Shown: piece after piece, positions 1 to 8,658 of the stretch
Numbering within the stretch: the first letter of the stretch is position 1
How the letters are laid out: every line of letters begins with the position of its first letter
Assembly (NCBI RefSeq): GCF_012641405.1
Contig: NZ_JABAII010000008.1
Coordinates: 186,001 to 250,000 of the forward strand
DNA from: Rhizobium sp. P40RR-XXII
GTDB taxonomy: Bacteria; Pseudomonadota; Alphaproteobacteria; Rhizobiales; Rhizobiaceae
Reading direction: 5' to 3'
Length of the DNA: 64,000 nt
Notes under the pieces: generated by a model
Told to the model about the DNA's origin: nothing
Database searches by the model: none
Seen by the model: only the letters and a program-made list of their open reading frames with translations
Program-made: the position numbers and the translations under genes

Positions 1-352
1 GATCATTGACGACGAGCGTCTTCGGATGGATGCGCTCCAAGAGATGCGTCGAGGTGATATAGGCCATGTCGAATGGCGGGTCCTGGCGCAGCAGAACAAC
101 GTCCATGGTCGAGAGATCGACGCGCTCGGGTTCGCCGAGCTCGAAGTGATCGTCCTTAACGTCACGCAGGATCATCGGCTCGACGGAGGCATAGATCTTG
201 CCGTCGCGCATGCTCAGCCGCTCGGGCGTATAGTGGAAGAGCTTGTAGCCGCGGTTCTGTGCCTCGAGGCTCATGGCGAAGGTCGAGTCACCCGCAATGT
301 TGATGCTCTTCACATGGTCCATCTGGACCGCAACATTCTTGATACCAGCCAT
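1..352 (-). CDS. gshB: Glutathione synthetase, N-terminal part (cut by window start)
   Basis: The reverse strand encodes about 117 residues beginning MAGIKNVAVQMDHV, followed by GDSTFAMSLEAQNRGY and a run ending LVVND at the window edge. This is the N-terminal substrate-binding domain of the ATP-grasp glutathione synthetase, which joins glycine to gamma-glutamylcysteine in the cytosol. The ATP-grasp domain lies outside the window. The ATG at 352 is the only start that matches the family N-terminus. It is the last gene of a minus-strand series from rsmI, an arrangement common in Rhizobiales, though here a cupin and an EEP-fold gene are interposed. I am confident from the sequence itself; the family is usually about 315 residues. 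Confidence 0.93.
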   Translation of the reverse strand, partial: MAGIKNVAVQMDHVKSINIAGDSTFAMSLEAQNRGYKLFHYTPERLSMRDGKIYASVEPMILRDVKDDHFELGEPERVDLSTMDVVLLRQDPPFDMAYITSTHLLERIHPKTLVVND

Positions 353-444
353 AGTCAGCCCTCGCTCGAATTTGCGGACAGATGTAGGTCGGCCCGCATT
401 CAAACGCAACGGCTATTCAATAGCTTCCGTCAAGGCTGATCGGT

Positions 445-948
445 TCAGGCGGCGAGGCCCTGCGCGCCGCCCTGGCGGACGAAGTTGCGCAGCCGATACG
501 CCATGCTCAAAGGCTTCGGGAACGGCCTGCGTAAAAAGGCGACCTTGCGCAAATAGCGGTCGATGCGCCATGTCGCCCAGGTGCCACCGGCGAAATAGGC
601 GACGTCGCCGGCGCTGAGCGTACGCTCGACGCCGTCTTCGGTGGTGATATGCACTTCGCCTTCGAGGATCATCACCGTTTCGTCCCAGCCGAAATACCAG
701 CGAAATTCGCCGGCGGTGCAATCCCACAGCGCCGTCATGGCGGCATCGTCCTGCCCACGCGAATGCTCGGCGATGCGGGCAACCGGATTGCCCGCCAGGA
801 TCCAGGAGGGCTCGATCGGCGACGGCTTCATTTCCATCTCGGCGCTGGCGCCGGCGACGAAGCTTTTCGATTGCGGCAGCGCGACGACCGCCGGGACGGC
901 ACGCGCGGCAAAGGCCGCCATGCTCGTCAACATCAGTTTCAAGACCAT
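445..948 (-). CDS. Cupin-domain protein with N-terminal hydrophobic segment
   Basis: The predicted protein has 167 residues. Residues 1-25 are hydrophobic and read like a signal peptide or membrane anchor. A single small-barrel cupin follows, with the first motif around residues 80-100 (WYFGWDETVMILEGEVHI) and the second around 112-127 (AGDVAYFAGGTWATW). This resembles the Cupin_3 group found in ureidoglycine-type and EutQ-like proteins, but the ligand is not evident. The ATG at 948 is preferred over an upstream TTG because a GGGGGA ribosome site lies five bases before it. It sits between gshB and the EEP-fold gene. Function is unknown beyond the fold. Confidence 0.75.
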   Translation of the reverse strand: MVLKLMLTSMAAFAARAVPAVVALPQSKSFVAGASAEMEMKPSPIEPSWILAGNPVARIAEHSRGQDDAAMTALWDCTAGEFRWYFGWDETVMILEGEVHITTEDGVERTLSAGDVAYFAGGTWATWRIDRYLRKVAFLRRPFPKPLSMAYRLRNFVRQGGAQGLAA

Positions 949-1046
949 GCAATCCCCCAAAATTCCATGCGCGTCTGCGATCTCATCGCATGGAAGCGGT
1001 AACGGCGCGGTTCATGAAACCCAGCGCATTTTAACGATTGCAGCGA

Positions 1047-2042
1047 TCAGGCCGAAAAGCCTTCGATCGTGCAGACGATCATGTCATGGTCGGATAGCGG
1101 TTTGCCCTCTTCATTGAGGGAGGAAACAAGGTGGCTTTCGCCGATCTTCAAACCGCGGGTGATGAACCAGTCGAGCTTCATGGTGCGATCGGGAAAGCGC
1201 GTGATCAGGCTCGGGCGTGTGCTCGTCTGATCCAGCGGCCCGCCGTGGCATTCGAAGCCGCAACCCTCGGCCATGGCAAACAGCGTATCGGTCGAGTAAT
1301 CGCCGCCGGTGTGGTTGCCGGTATTGAGATCGCCGCCGATCAGGATGGGCAGGCCTGGTGCGAAGGCTTCGACAACATCGATCAGCGCCGCCATCTGCCG
1401 CTCGCGATAGGCAGCGGTCGCCACGCTTTCGAGGTGAACGGAAACAGCGACGATGGGACCGGCCTCCGTTGCGACGATGGCGCCAAGAGCACAGCGATCG
1501 CCGATGCGCGGCTGTTCGTTGCTATCGTTGAACCAGACGGCCTCGCCCGGCAGGCGGATCATGAAAGCATCCTTCAGGGCGACGGCGGCCATCAGCGCAT
1601 TGCCGTGAAAGCCCTTTTCGTTGAAATCGTCGCGGCAGTAGGAGCGCTCGATTTCCGAGCCGAGGCTGAGCTCCAGGAACTCGACGCCATAGGCATGGTT
1701 CATACCGAGCTCATCGGCGATAACAGCGGTCGGGTCGCGTTGCTCGGTGCGGGCCATGCCCTGATCCATTTCCGACAGCAGGATCAGCGGCGCCCCCGTC
1801 GCCCGCAGCTTGGCAGCACTTTCCTCAGGAAACAGGCAGCGCTCGAGATTCCACGCAGCGACTGTAAACGGGAAGGACAAGGCCTCGATTTGCGCATCAG
1901 CCCCGCCGATGCGCACCGTATTCAGGCAGGCGAGCGATGAGAGCTTCGCGGCGTGAACGGCCGGGGTCTTTTCGAGCAAGACGAAGCTCTTGCGCTCCTC
2001 CTGCGAGGGAACGGTGAAAGGGGAGACGGTGTTGCGGATCAT
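1047..2042 (-). CDS. Endonuclease/exonuclease/phosphatase-family protein
   Basis: The 331-residue protein carries the signature positions of the EEP (DNase I-like) fold: AAWNLE near residue 62-67, GGDLNTGN at 236-243 and SDHDMIV at about 317-323, which supply the metal-binding Asn/Glu, the Asp/Asn pair and the terminal Asp-His. Members hydrolyse phosphodiester or phosphomonoester bonds, but the substrate cannot be told. The ATG at 2042 is chosen because the upstream extension of the frame is arginine-rich and unlike the family. No signal peptide is obvious, so it is probably cytosolic. It lies in the minus-strand series between yraN and the cupin. Confidence 0.8.
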   Translation of the reverse strand: MIRNTVSPFTVPSQEERKSFVLLEKTPAVHAAKLSSLACLNTVRIGGADAQIEALSFPFTVAAWNLERCLFPEESAAKLRATGAPLILLSEMDQGMARTEQRDPTAVIADELGMNHAYGVEFLELSLGSEIERSYCRDDFNEKGFHGNALMAAVALKDAFMIRLPGEAVWFNDSNEQPRIGDRCALGAIVATEAGPIVAVSVHLESVATAAYRERQMAALIDVVEAFAPGLPILIGGDLNTGNHTGGDYSTDTLFAMAEGCGFECHGGPLDQTSTRPSLITRFPDRTMKLDWFITRGLKIGESHLVSSLNEEGKPLSDHDMIVCTIEGFSA

Positions 2043-2140
2043 GATGGGGCCTGTCGAAACGAGATGAGCGCCGGCGGAAAATCGCTTGGGTTGGTCGCCC
2101 GGCAATAGGCTGATTTTATGACGGTCCTGTAACGTCGTGC

Positions 2141-2521
2141 TCAAAAAGCATCCGGAAAATGCCGCGGCCAGCGGCCGGGCAGCATGGCGACGATGTCGTA
2201 GCGTTGCGACAGGCGGGCGAAATCCGGTTGCCGGGCCAGCCAAAGATCGCTGGCGGCGCGGATGCGGTTCTGCGAGGAGAAGGAAACAGCGTCGATCGCC
2301 TCCCGCGCACCGCGCCGCGATTTGACCTCGACGAAGACGGCGAGATCGCCCTTGCGCGCGACGATATCGATTTCGCCGAGCTTGGTGCGATGGCGGATGG
2401 CCAGGATGCGGTAGCCCTTGAGCATCAGGAAGGCCGCCGCGAAATATTCGGCGGCATGGCCGCGTCGCCAGGCCTTTTGCCGCTTCAGCCTTTCGCCTGC
2501 GTCAGGCCCCCTATCGGCCAT
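2141..2521 (-). CDS. yraN: YraN / UPF0102 family protein
   Basis: This 126-residue protein has the compact PD-(D/E)XK-like core of UPF0102: GEIDIVA at residues 49-55 and FVEVKSRR at 63-70, giving the Glu, Asp and Glu-x-Lys positions. The family resembles Holliday-junction resolvases and archaeal nucleases, but its biological role is unsettled. Its start overlaps the end of rsmI by 11 bases, so the two are almost certainly translationally coupled, a pairing conserved across proteobacteria. Length is normal for the family. Confidence 0.9.
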   Translation of the reverse strand: MADRGPDAGERLKRQKAWRRGHAAEYFAAAFLMLKGYRILAIRHRTKLGEIDIVARKGDLAVFVEVKSRRGAREAIDAVSFSSQNRIRAASDLWLARQPDFARLSQRYDIVAMLPGRWPRHFPDAF

Positions 2522-3422
2522 GGCGCTCTTTCATGTCGAGAAGGCGCTGATAAAGATCCTTGCGCGGCAAGCCGGTCAAGCGCGCAGCCTCGGCTGCCGC
2601 CTTGGCCGTCGGCAGCGTGCCGGCAAGATCGGCCAGAATGGCATCGACATCGGCTTCGGTGGCAACGCTTTCCGCCGGCGGGCCCACGAGCCAGACGATC
2701 TCGCCTTTTACATTGTCAACGGCCTCATAGAATGCCGCGAGTTCGGCAAGCGTGCCGCGGCGAAATTCCTCGAAGGTCTTGGTCAGCTCTCGGCAGACGG
2801 CACCGGCCCGCTCACCGCCGAGCACATCGGCGGCAGCGGCAAGCGTGGCGGCAATGCGATGCGGTGATTCAAAGAAGATGAGCGTCGCGGGGACGCTCGC
2901 AAGTTCTGCCAGGCGATCGCGTCGGCCCTTGTCCTTGGCGGGCAGGAAGCCGGCAAAAAAGAAGGCATCGTTCGGCAGGCCGGAGCCGACGAGGGCCGCA
3001 AGCGGCGCCGAGGCGCCGGGAATGGGAACGACCTTGTATCCCGCCTCGATCGCCTGAACCGCAAGCCGGTAGCCGGGATCGGAGACGAGCGGCGTTCCGG
3101 CATCGGAGACCAGCGCCACCGATCGGCCGGCTTCCAGCGCCTGCAGCAGCCGGGGTCCGGCCTCATCGGCATTATGCTCGTGGTAGGCATAAGGTTTGTT
3201 CTGGATGCCATAGCGATCGAGCAGGACGCGGGTGACGCGCGTATCCTCGCAGGCCAGCACGTCAGCGCCGGCCAGCGTCTCCAGCGCCCTCAGCGTGATA
3301 TCGCCGAGATTGCCGATGGGTGTGGCGACAAGATAGAGCGCCGGTCCGAGGGGGCGGGCCGGAATCTGGTTGTTATGCAGGCGGAAACTGCGCGCCCCGC
3401 CGCTTGATTGCTCTTCGGTCAT
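2511..3422 (-). CDS. rsmI: 16S rRNA (cytidine-1402-2'-O)-methyltransferase
   Basis: The 303-residue protein has the tetrapyrrole-methylase fold of RsmI. Visible landmarks are YLVATPIGNLGD (residues 30-41), ACEDTR (58-62), YHEHN (80-84) and VSDAGTPLVSDPG (105-117). RsmI uses S-adenosylmethionine to methylate the ribose of C1402 in 16S rRNA near the P site. Residues 1-25 form a short N-terminal extension before the domain. It is the first gene of the minus-strand series and overlaps yraN by 11 bases. It is divergent from dnaN with about 250 bases between them. Confidence 0.95.
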   Translation of the reverse strand: MTEEQSSGGARSFRLHNNQIPARPLGPALYLVATPIGNLGDITLRALETLAGADVLACEDTRVTRVLLDRYGIQNKPYAYHEHNADEAGPRLLQALEAGRSVALVSDAGTPLVSDPGYRLAVQAIEAGYKVVPIPGASAPLAALVGSGLPNDAFFFAGFLPAKDKGRRDRLAELASVPATLIFFESPHRIAATLAAAADVLGGERAGAVCRELTKTFEEFRRGTLAELAAFYEAVDNVKGEIVWLVGPPAESVATEADVDAILADLAGTLPTAKAAAEAARLTGLPRKDLYQRLLDMKERHGR

Positions 3423-3674
3423 GCCGGTCCTGAATTCACTTCGGATAAACCGCCTTTATGGGCGAGGCGCAGGCGGACGGCAAGAGCGGTGCAATTCCTG
3501 TGGAGCATTGTCGACGAAATGTCGAATTGCCGCCTGGCAAATCGCCTATGCCTCTTGCATTCGGATGGAGAAGTCTGCCAAGTTGCCTGTCCAATCTTTC
3601 GGGCCTCGTCCGAAAACATGTCGCTCGGGCGCCTCGGGCCGCCCGGCAAGTCACGGTCGAAAGCGGTAGCATCC

Positions 3675-4793
3675 ATGCGTATTACAATTGAGCGGTCGAA
3701 CCTCCTGAAGTCGCTGAACCACGTGCATCGCGTGGTCGAGCGTCGCAACACGATCCCGATCCTGTCCAACGTGCTGCTGAAAGCCGAGGGTACAAACCTC
3801 GACATGAAGGCAACCGACCTCGATCTCGAAATCACCGAGGCGACGCCCGCCAATGTCGAGCAGCCCGGCGCCACCACCGTACCGGCGCATCTGCTCTACG
3901 ACATCGTGCGCAAGCTGTCCGACGGATCGGAAGTGCTTCTTGCCACCAACACCGACGGCAGCTCGATGACGGTCGCCTCCGGCCGTTCGAAGTTCTCGCT
4001 GCAATGCCTGCCGGAATCAGACTTCCCGGATCTCACCGCCGGCAGCTTCAGCCACTCCTTCAAGCTGAAGGCCGCCGATCTGAAGATGCTGATCGACCGG
4101 ACGCAGTTTGCGATTTCCACCGAAGAGACGCGCTACTACCTGAACGGCATTTTCTTCCATACGATCGAGAGCGGCGGCGATCTGAAGCTCAGGGCCGTCG
4201 CCACGGACGGTCATCGTCTGGCCCGTGCCGATGTCAGCGCTCCTTCCGGCTCCGAAGGCATGCCCGGCATCATCATCCCGCGCAAGACTGTCGGCGAGCT
4301 GCAGAAGCTGGTTGACGCGCCGGACACGATGGTCACCGTCGAAGTCTCCGACGCCAAGATCCGCCTGACGATCGGCTCGATCGTCATGACGTCGAAGCTG
4401 ATCGACGGCACCTTCCCCGATTACCAGCGCGTCATCCCGGCCAACAACGACAAGGAAATGCGCGTCGATTGCCAGAGCTTCGCACAGGCTGTCGATCGCG
4501 TATCAACGATTTCGTCGGAGCGGGGCCGCGCCGTAAAGCTGGCACTGTCGGACGGGCAACTACTGCTGACGGTCAACAACCCCGATTCGGGAAGCGCGAC
4601 GGAAGAAGTCGCTGTCGGCTACGAAATGGATCCGATGGAAATCGGCTTCAACGCGAAGTACCTGCTTGATATCACCGCGCAGCTTTCGGGCGATTCTGCC
4701 GTGTTCCTGCTGGCCGATGCCGGCTCGCCGACACTCATCCGCGACACGGCCGGCGACGACGCGCTTTACGTGCTGATGCCGATGCGCGTGTAG
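3675..4793 (+). CDS. dnaN: DNA polymerase III beta sliding clamp
   Basis: The 372-residue product is a complete beta clamp, beginning MRITIERSNLLKSLNHV and ending ALYVLMPMRV, with three repeats of the processivity fold. It forms a ring on DNA that tethers polymerase III and other replication and repair factors through its C-terminal hydrophobic cleft. The start at 3675 gives the family N-terminus. The frame stays open for another 89 codons upstream, but that stretch has no clamp similarity. No dnaA is adjacent, as is usual in Rhizobiales. The stop codon overlaps the edge of a palindromic repeat. Confidence 0.97.
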   Translation: MRITIERSNLLKSLNHVHRVVERRNTIPILSNVLLKAEGTNLDMKATDLDLEITEATPANVEQPGATTVPAHLLYDIVRKLSDGSEVLLATNTDGSSMTVASGRSKFSLQCLPESDFPDLTAGSFSHSFKLKAADLKMLIDRTQFAISTEETRYYLNGIFFHTIESGGDLKLRAVATDGHRLARADVSAPSGSEGMPGIIIPRKTVGELQKLVDAPDTMVTVEVSDAKIRLTIGSIVMTSKLIDGTFPDYQRVIPANNDKEMRVDCQSFAQAVDRVSTISSERGRAVKLALSDGQLLLTVNNPDSGSATEEVAVGYEMDPMEIGFNAKYLLDITAQLSGDSAVFLLADAGSPTLIRDTAGDDALYVLMPMRV

Positions 4794-4892
4794 AGCATGA
4801 TGCTGAAAAGTGTGAGGGGAGTTCGGACGATATCATGCTCCACTTTTTTGATTCATGAGCAGGATGGTTTTGGGTCGAACAGACCTAAAATC
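4793..4892. repeat. Rhizobial intergenic mosaic palindrome (RIME-like)
   Basis: GAGCATGAT at 4793-4801 pairs perfectly with ATCATGCTC at 4832-4840. A second imperfect hairpin follows, GGTTTTGGGTC (4865-4875) with GACCTAAAATC (4882-4892). The order and wording match the multicopy palindromic elements scattered between Rhizobium genes. The first arm begins inside the dnaN stop codon. Confidence 0.7.
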
Positions 4893-4911
4893 ACCCGGCT
4901 TCAGCGAAACC

Positions 4912-4957
4912 AAAGCGCCCTTTCATGCGTTTATACAACGCAAGGGCGCTTTTATTT
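4912..4957 (+). terminator. Rho-independent terminator after dnaN
   Basis: AAAGCGCCCTT at 4912-4922 pairs perfectly with AAGGGCGCTTT at 4942-4952. An inner GCGTT/AACGC stem is at 4927-4941, and a T-rich tail (TTTATTT) follows. It is the strongest terminator in this part of the window and separates dnaN from pmtA. Confidence 0.85.
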
Positions 4958-5064
4958 GATCCTTTGTGAATTGCGACATTTTCTCTTGTTATTGCGTCAT
5001 CGCATTGCAAGATTTTAGAGAAGCGATATGTAAGTCGCGACCGTAACATCTGGTGGGGGAGAAC

Positions 5065-5658
5065 ATGGCGCTGCGTCTCAAGGAACGGCTGGGCAAGAAG
5101 TTCGACGAGGAGATCCGTTTCTTCAAAGGCATGATGCAAGGGCCGAAGACGGTGGGGTCGATCGTTCCCACCTCATCGATTACAGCCCGCAAGATGGCGA
5201 GCGTCGTCAACACGCAATCCGGCCTGCCCGTACTGGAGCTCGGGCCGGGAACCGGTGCCATCACCAAGGCGATCCTGGCACGCGGCGTCGAGCCGCAAAA
5301 TCTCGTCGCCGTCGAATATTCGACCGATTTCTACAATCATCTCGTCAAGCTTTACCCCGGCGTCCACTTCATCAATGGCGATGCCTTCGATCTCGATACG
5401 ACGCTTGGCGTGCTGCGTGGCCAGACCTTCGATTCTGTCGTGTCGGGTATCCCTCTCCTCAATTTTCCGATGAAGGCGCGCGTCGCATTGCTGGAAAGCC
5501 TGCTGGACCGCATGCCGCCAGGCCGCCCGGTAGTGCAGATCTCCTACGGGCCGGTTTCGCCGATCATCGCCAAGCCGGACCGCTACCATATCCGCCACTA
5601 CGACTTCATCGTCCGCAACATTCCCCCGGCCCAGCTCTGGGTCTACAGCCGCGGCTGA
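5065..5658 (+). CDS. pmtA: Phospholipid N-methyltransferase (phosphatidylcholine synthesis)
   Basis: The 197-residue protein matches rhizobial PmtA, the S-adenosylmethionine enzyme that methylates phosphatidylethanolamine in three steps to phosphatidylcholine at the inner membrane. The amphipathic N-terminus (MALRLKERLGKKFDEE) fits the helix that binds anionic lipid. Motif I of the methyltransferase fold is VLELGPGTGAIT near residues 56-67, preceded by the family sequence VGSIVPTSS. The ATG at 5065 is chosen over a GTG at 5053 because GGGGGAG lies at ideal spacing before it. It starts a tandem plus-strand series with the phosphatase and pyrF. Confidence 0.92.
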   Translation: MALRLKERLGKKFDEEIRFFKGMMQGPKTVGSIVPTSSITARKMASVVNTQSGLPVLELGPGTGAITKAILARGVEPQNLVAVEYSTDFYNHLVKLYPGVHFINGDAFDLDTTLGVLRGQTFDSVVSGIPLLNFPMKARVALLESLLDRMPPGRPVVQISYGPVSPIIAKPDRYHIRHYDFIVRNIPPAQLWVYSRG

Positions 5659-5679
5659 GGCAATCGCTGGGACAATTCC

Positions 5680-6267
5680 ATGTACGCTCTTTATATTACG
5701 CACCCGCAGGTGCGCATCGACCCTGCCGTGCCTGTGCCGGAGTGGGGCTTGTCCGAAATAGGCGCCGAGCGGGCGCGGCTGGCGGCGAGCCGACCTTGGG
5801 CACGCGAGCTTGGCCTGATCGTCTCCAGCGGCGAACGCAAGGCGATCGAAACGGCCGAAGCTTTGGCGACGGCAAGCGGCGCGCCGATCGAAATCATCGA
5901 GGCCATGCATGAAAACGACCGCAGCGCCACGGGCTTCCTGGCCCCACCGGAGTTCGAGAAGGCGGCCGACTGGTTCTTTGCCCATCCGCATGAAAGCTTC
6001 AAGGGCTGGGAGCGTGCCATCGACGCGCAGGCAAGGATCGTCTCCCATGTCGACGCCGTTCTCGCACGACACGACCCGCAGGTGCCGATCGCATTCGTCG
6101 GCCATGGCGGCGTCGGCACGCTGCTGAAATGCCACCTCGAGGGCAAACCGATCGCGCGCCAGGGCGACCAGCCGCCGGGCGGCGGCAATCTTTTCTGTTT
6201 CGATCTTGCGAAGCGCGCCGTCTCATGCGACTGGACACCCATGGAAGATTGGATGGGATGGGCTTGA
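5680..6267 (+). CDS. Histidine phosphatase superfamily protein with altered RHG motif
   Basis: The 195-residue protein has the phosphoglycerate-mutase-like layout: SSGERKAIETAEAL near residues 48-61 and FVGHGGVGTLL near 139-149, the second catalytic His. At the N-terminus, where the family has RHG, this protein reads YITHPQ: the His is kept, but the Arg and Gly are replaced. Catalytic activity may therefore be altered or lost, and the substrate is unknown. Its stop codon lies one base before the pyrF start, so the genes are likely co-transcribed and coupled. Confidence 0.78.
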   Translation: MYALYITHPQVRIDPAVPVPEWGLSEIGAERARLAASRPWARELGLIVSSGERKAIETAEALATASGAPIEIIEAMHENDRSATGFLAPPEFEKAADWFFAHPHESFKGWERAIDAQARIVSHVDAVLARHDPQVPIAFVGHGGVGTLLKCHLEGKPIARQGDQPPGGGNLFCFDLAKRAVSCDWTPMEDWMGWA

Positions 6268-6268
6268 G

Positions 6269-6961
6269 ATGACCGCACGCGACCGCTTGATCGTTGGACT
6301 GGATGTTCCAAACCTTCAGGAGGCCGAAAAAGTGGTCGGCGCCCTCGGCGATGACATCCTCTACTACAAGATCGGCTATCAGCTCGCCTTTGCCGGCGGG
6401 CTGGAGTTCGCCCGCGATCTCGCCGCCAGCGGCAAAAAGATCTTCCTCGATATGAAGCTGCTCGACATCGACAACACGGTGGCCTCCGGCGTGGAGAATA
6501 TCGTCAAGATGGGCATGTCGATGCTGACGCTGCACGCCTATCCGAAAGCGATGAAGGCGGCCGTCGAGGCTGCCAAGGGGTCCGACCTATGCCTGCTCGG
6601 CGTCACCGTGCTGACCTCGATGGACGAAGGGGATCTCATCGCCGCCGGTTATGAATATGATCCGCATACGCTAGTGCTGCGCCGGGCCGAACAGGCGCAT
6701 CTCGCCGGCATGGGCGGCATCGTCTGTTCAGCGGAGGAGTCCTCCGCCGTCCGCAAGATCATCGGGCCTGACATGGCGCTGGTGACCCCTGGCATCCGGC
6801 CAGCCGGCAGCGACAAAGGCGACCAGAAGCGGGTGATGACGCCGGCAGACGCCATCAAGGCCGGATCGAGCCACCTCGTCGTCGCAAGACCAATCGTCAA
6901 GGCGATCGATCCGAAGGAGGCCGCACGCGCCATCCTCGCCGAGATGGACTCCGCGCTCTAA
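6269..6961 (+). CDS. pyrF: Orotidine 5'-phosphate decarboxylase
   Basis: The 230-residue protein is a complete PyrF, which decarboxylates OMP to UMP in the last step of pyrimidine synthesis. The catalytic Lys-Asp array is visible in FLDMKLLDIDNT (residues 59-70: Asp61, Lys63, Asp66), with the N-terminal LDV near 11 and TPGIRP near the C-terminal phosphate-binding region. The start at 6269 follows the previous stop by one base. Length is normal. Confidence 0.96.
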   Translation: MTARDRLIVGLDVPNLQEAEKVVGALGDDILYYKIGYQLAFAGGLEFARDLAASGKKIFLDMKLLDIDNTVASGVENIVKMGMSMLTLHAYPKAMKAAVEAAKGSDLCLLGVTVLTSMDEGDLIAAGYEYDPHTLVLRRAEQAHLAGMGGIVCSAEESSAVRKIIGPDMALVTPGIRPAGSDKGDQKRVMTPADAIKAGSSHLVVARPIVKAIDPKEAARAILAEMDSAL

Positions 6962-6988
6962 GATACCGAAACACGCAGGGAGGAAAAC

Positions 6989-7276
6989 ATGGCAAAGGGA
7001 TATTGGATCGCGCGCGTGGATGTCCGCGACCCCGAGCGCTACAAGGACTACGTCGCCGCCGCGAAGCCGGCCTTCGAGAAATACGGCGCGAATTTCCTCG
7101 CGCGCGGCGGTGCGTTCACGCCGCTTGAGGGACCGGCGCGCGGCCGCAATGTCGTCATCGAATTTCCGTCGCTGCAGCACGCCGTCGATTGCTACAATTC
7201 GCCGGAATACCAGATCGCCGCCAAAATCCGGCAGCAGGTGGCGGATGCTGAAATGGTCGTCGTCGAAGGGGTTTAA
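6989..7276 (+). CDS. DUF1330 domain protein
   Basis: The 95-residue protein begins MAKGYWIARVDVRDPERYKDY and contains FPSLQHAVDCYNSPEY. Both are typical of DUF1330, small dimeric ferredoxin-like-fold proteins with no settled function. A good GGGAGG ribosome site precedes the ATG, 27 bases after pyrF, so it is probably in the same transcript. Confidence 0.88.
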   Translation: MAKGYWIARVDVRDPERYKDYVAAAKPAFEKYGANFLARGGAFTPLEGPARGRNVVIEFPSLQHAVDCYNSPEYQIAAKIRQQVADAEMVVVEGV

Positions 7277-7388
7277 ACCCTTTGAAAACGCGACGCCGCA
7301 ACGCAGCGCGATAGCACTTCACCTCGGCGCCCGGATCGGCTAAGACGAAACCAGATCAGCCCAATCAAAGCCTTTCGAGGAGCCTGCC

Positions 7389-8369
7389 ATGACCCTGTCC
7401 AACCTCCCACCGCTCGTTACCGTGTTCGGAGGATCGGGCTTCATCGGGCGGCATGTCGTGCGTGCGCTCGCCAAGCGCGGCTATCGCATCCGCGTTGCCG
7501 TGCGCCGTCCCGATCTTGCCGGCTTCCTGCAGCCGCTCGGCAATCTCGGCCAGATTTCGATCGTCCAGGCCAATGTGCGCTACCGCAACTCGATCGACCG
7601 TGCGGTCGAAGGCGCGCAGCATGTCGTCAACTGCGTCGGCATCCTCGCCGAAAGCGGCCGCAACACCTTCGACGCCGTGCAGGAATTCGGCGCCAAGGCG
7701 ATCGCTGAGGCCGCACGCGGCGCCGGTGCATCGCTGACGCATATTTCCGCCCTCGGTGCCGATGCCAATTCGCCTTCGGCCTATGCCCGCACCAAGGCTC
7801 GCGCTGAAACCGCCATCCTGTCGATCAAGCCGGACGCAATCATCCTGCGCCCCTCGATCGTCTTCGGCCCCGAAGATAGCTTCTTCAACAAATTTGCCGA
7901 CATGTCGCGCACGGCACCCTTCCTGCCGCTGATCGGTGGCGGCAAGACGAAATTCCAGCCGGTCTATGTCCAGGATATCGCCGAGACCGTTGCCCGTAGC
8001 GTCGACGGCAAGCTGAAGGCCGGCACGACCTATGAACTCGGCGGCCCGGAAGTGTTGTCCTTTCGCGAATGTCTCGAGACCACGCTTGCCGTCATCAACC
8101 GGAAGAAGTCGCTCGTCTCCATTCCGTTCGGCATCGCCTCGCTGATCGGCTCGGTCGCTTCGCTGGTGCCGCTCATCACCCCGCCGATCACTTCCGATCA
8201 GGTCACGCTGCTGAAGAGCGACAACGTGGTTTCCAAGCAGGCGGAAACGGAAGGACGCACGCTGAAAGGCATCGGCCTGCTGCCGACGCTGCTTGCCTCC
8301 GTGCTGCCGTCCTATCTCGTCCGCTATCGTCGGCAGGGTCAGTTCACCGGTTCCGGCAAGGCTGCCTGA
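7389..8369 (+). CDS. NDUFA9-like NAD(P)-binding protein (atypical SDR)
   Basis: The 326-residue protein has an N-terminal Rossmann motif VFGGSGFIGRHVV (residues 12-24) and a YxxxK pair at 132-136 (YARTK). The overall pattern fits the complex-I NDUFA9 group of atypical short-chain dehydrogenases. In alphaproteobacteria these bind NADPH and are linked to complex I assembly or quinone chemistry, but the substrate is not known. Hydrophobic stretches near 235-265 may touch the membrane. AGGAG lies just before the ATG, and a strong terminator follows. Confidence 0.85.
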   Translation: MTLSNLPPLVTVFGGSGFIGRHVVRALAKRGYRIRVAVRRPDLAGFLQPLGNLGQISIVQANVRYRNSIDRAVEGAQHVVNCVGILAESGRNTFDAVQEFGAKAIAEAARGAGASLTHISALGADANSPSAYARTKARAETAILSIKPDAIILRPSIVFGPEDSFFNKFADMSRTAPFLPLIGGGKTKFQPVYVQDIAETVARSVDGKLKAGTTYELGGPEVLSFRECLETTLAVINRKKSLVSIPFGIASLIGSVASLVPLITPPITSDQVTLLKSDNVVSKQAETEGRTLKGIGLLPTLLASVLPSYLVRYRRQGQFTGSGKAA

Positions 8370-8395
8370 CGATTCGGCAATTCAGTGAAATTCAA

Positions 8396-8427
8396 AACGC
8401 CGCCGGCTCTGCCGAGCGGCGTTTTTT
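8396..8427 (+). terminator. Rho-independent terminator
   Basis: AACGCCGC (8396-8403) pairs with GCGGCGTT (8416-8423). An inner CGGC/GCCG stem extends the helix, and six T residues follow. It closes the pmtA-to-NDUFA9-like series. Confidence 0.88.
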
Positions 8428-8658
8428 ATCGTTCGAATGCCGCGGTAAACGCTTGTGTGTGCCCCGCAATCCCGCTCTCATTCACAGCTTAGCGTTGCCT
8501 AAAAGACGCACTGTGGAAATAGTAGCATTAACGTCAAATTTAACATGAACATTTATTGCTATTGCTCATCTCACTGACTAACACAGCCGCGCGTCTCAGG
8601 CTTGGACAATGAACCGGTCTGCGGCGCGCTTCACACTTCTGCGGAAAGGCATTTTTCG

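Noticed and set aside
3408..3674. 89-codon in-frame extension upstream of dnaN.
   Set aside because: It has no clamp similarity, and the family start is at 3675; the open frame is probably chance.
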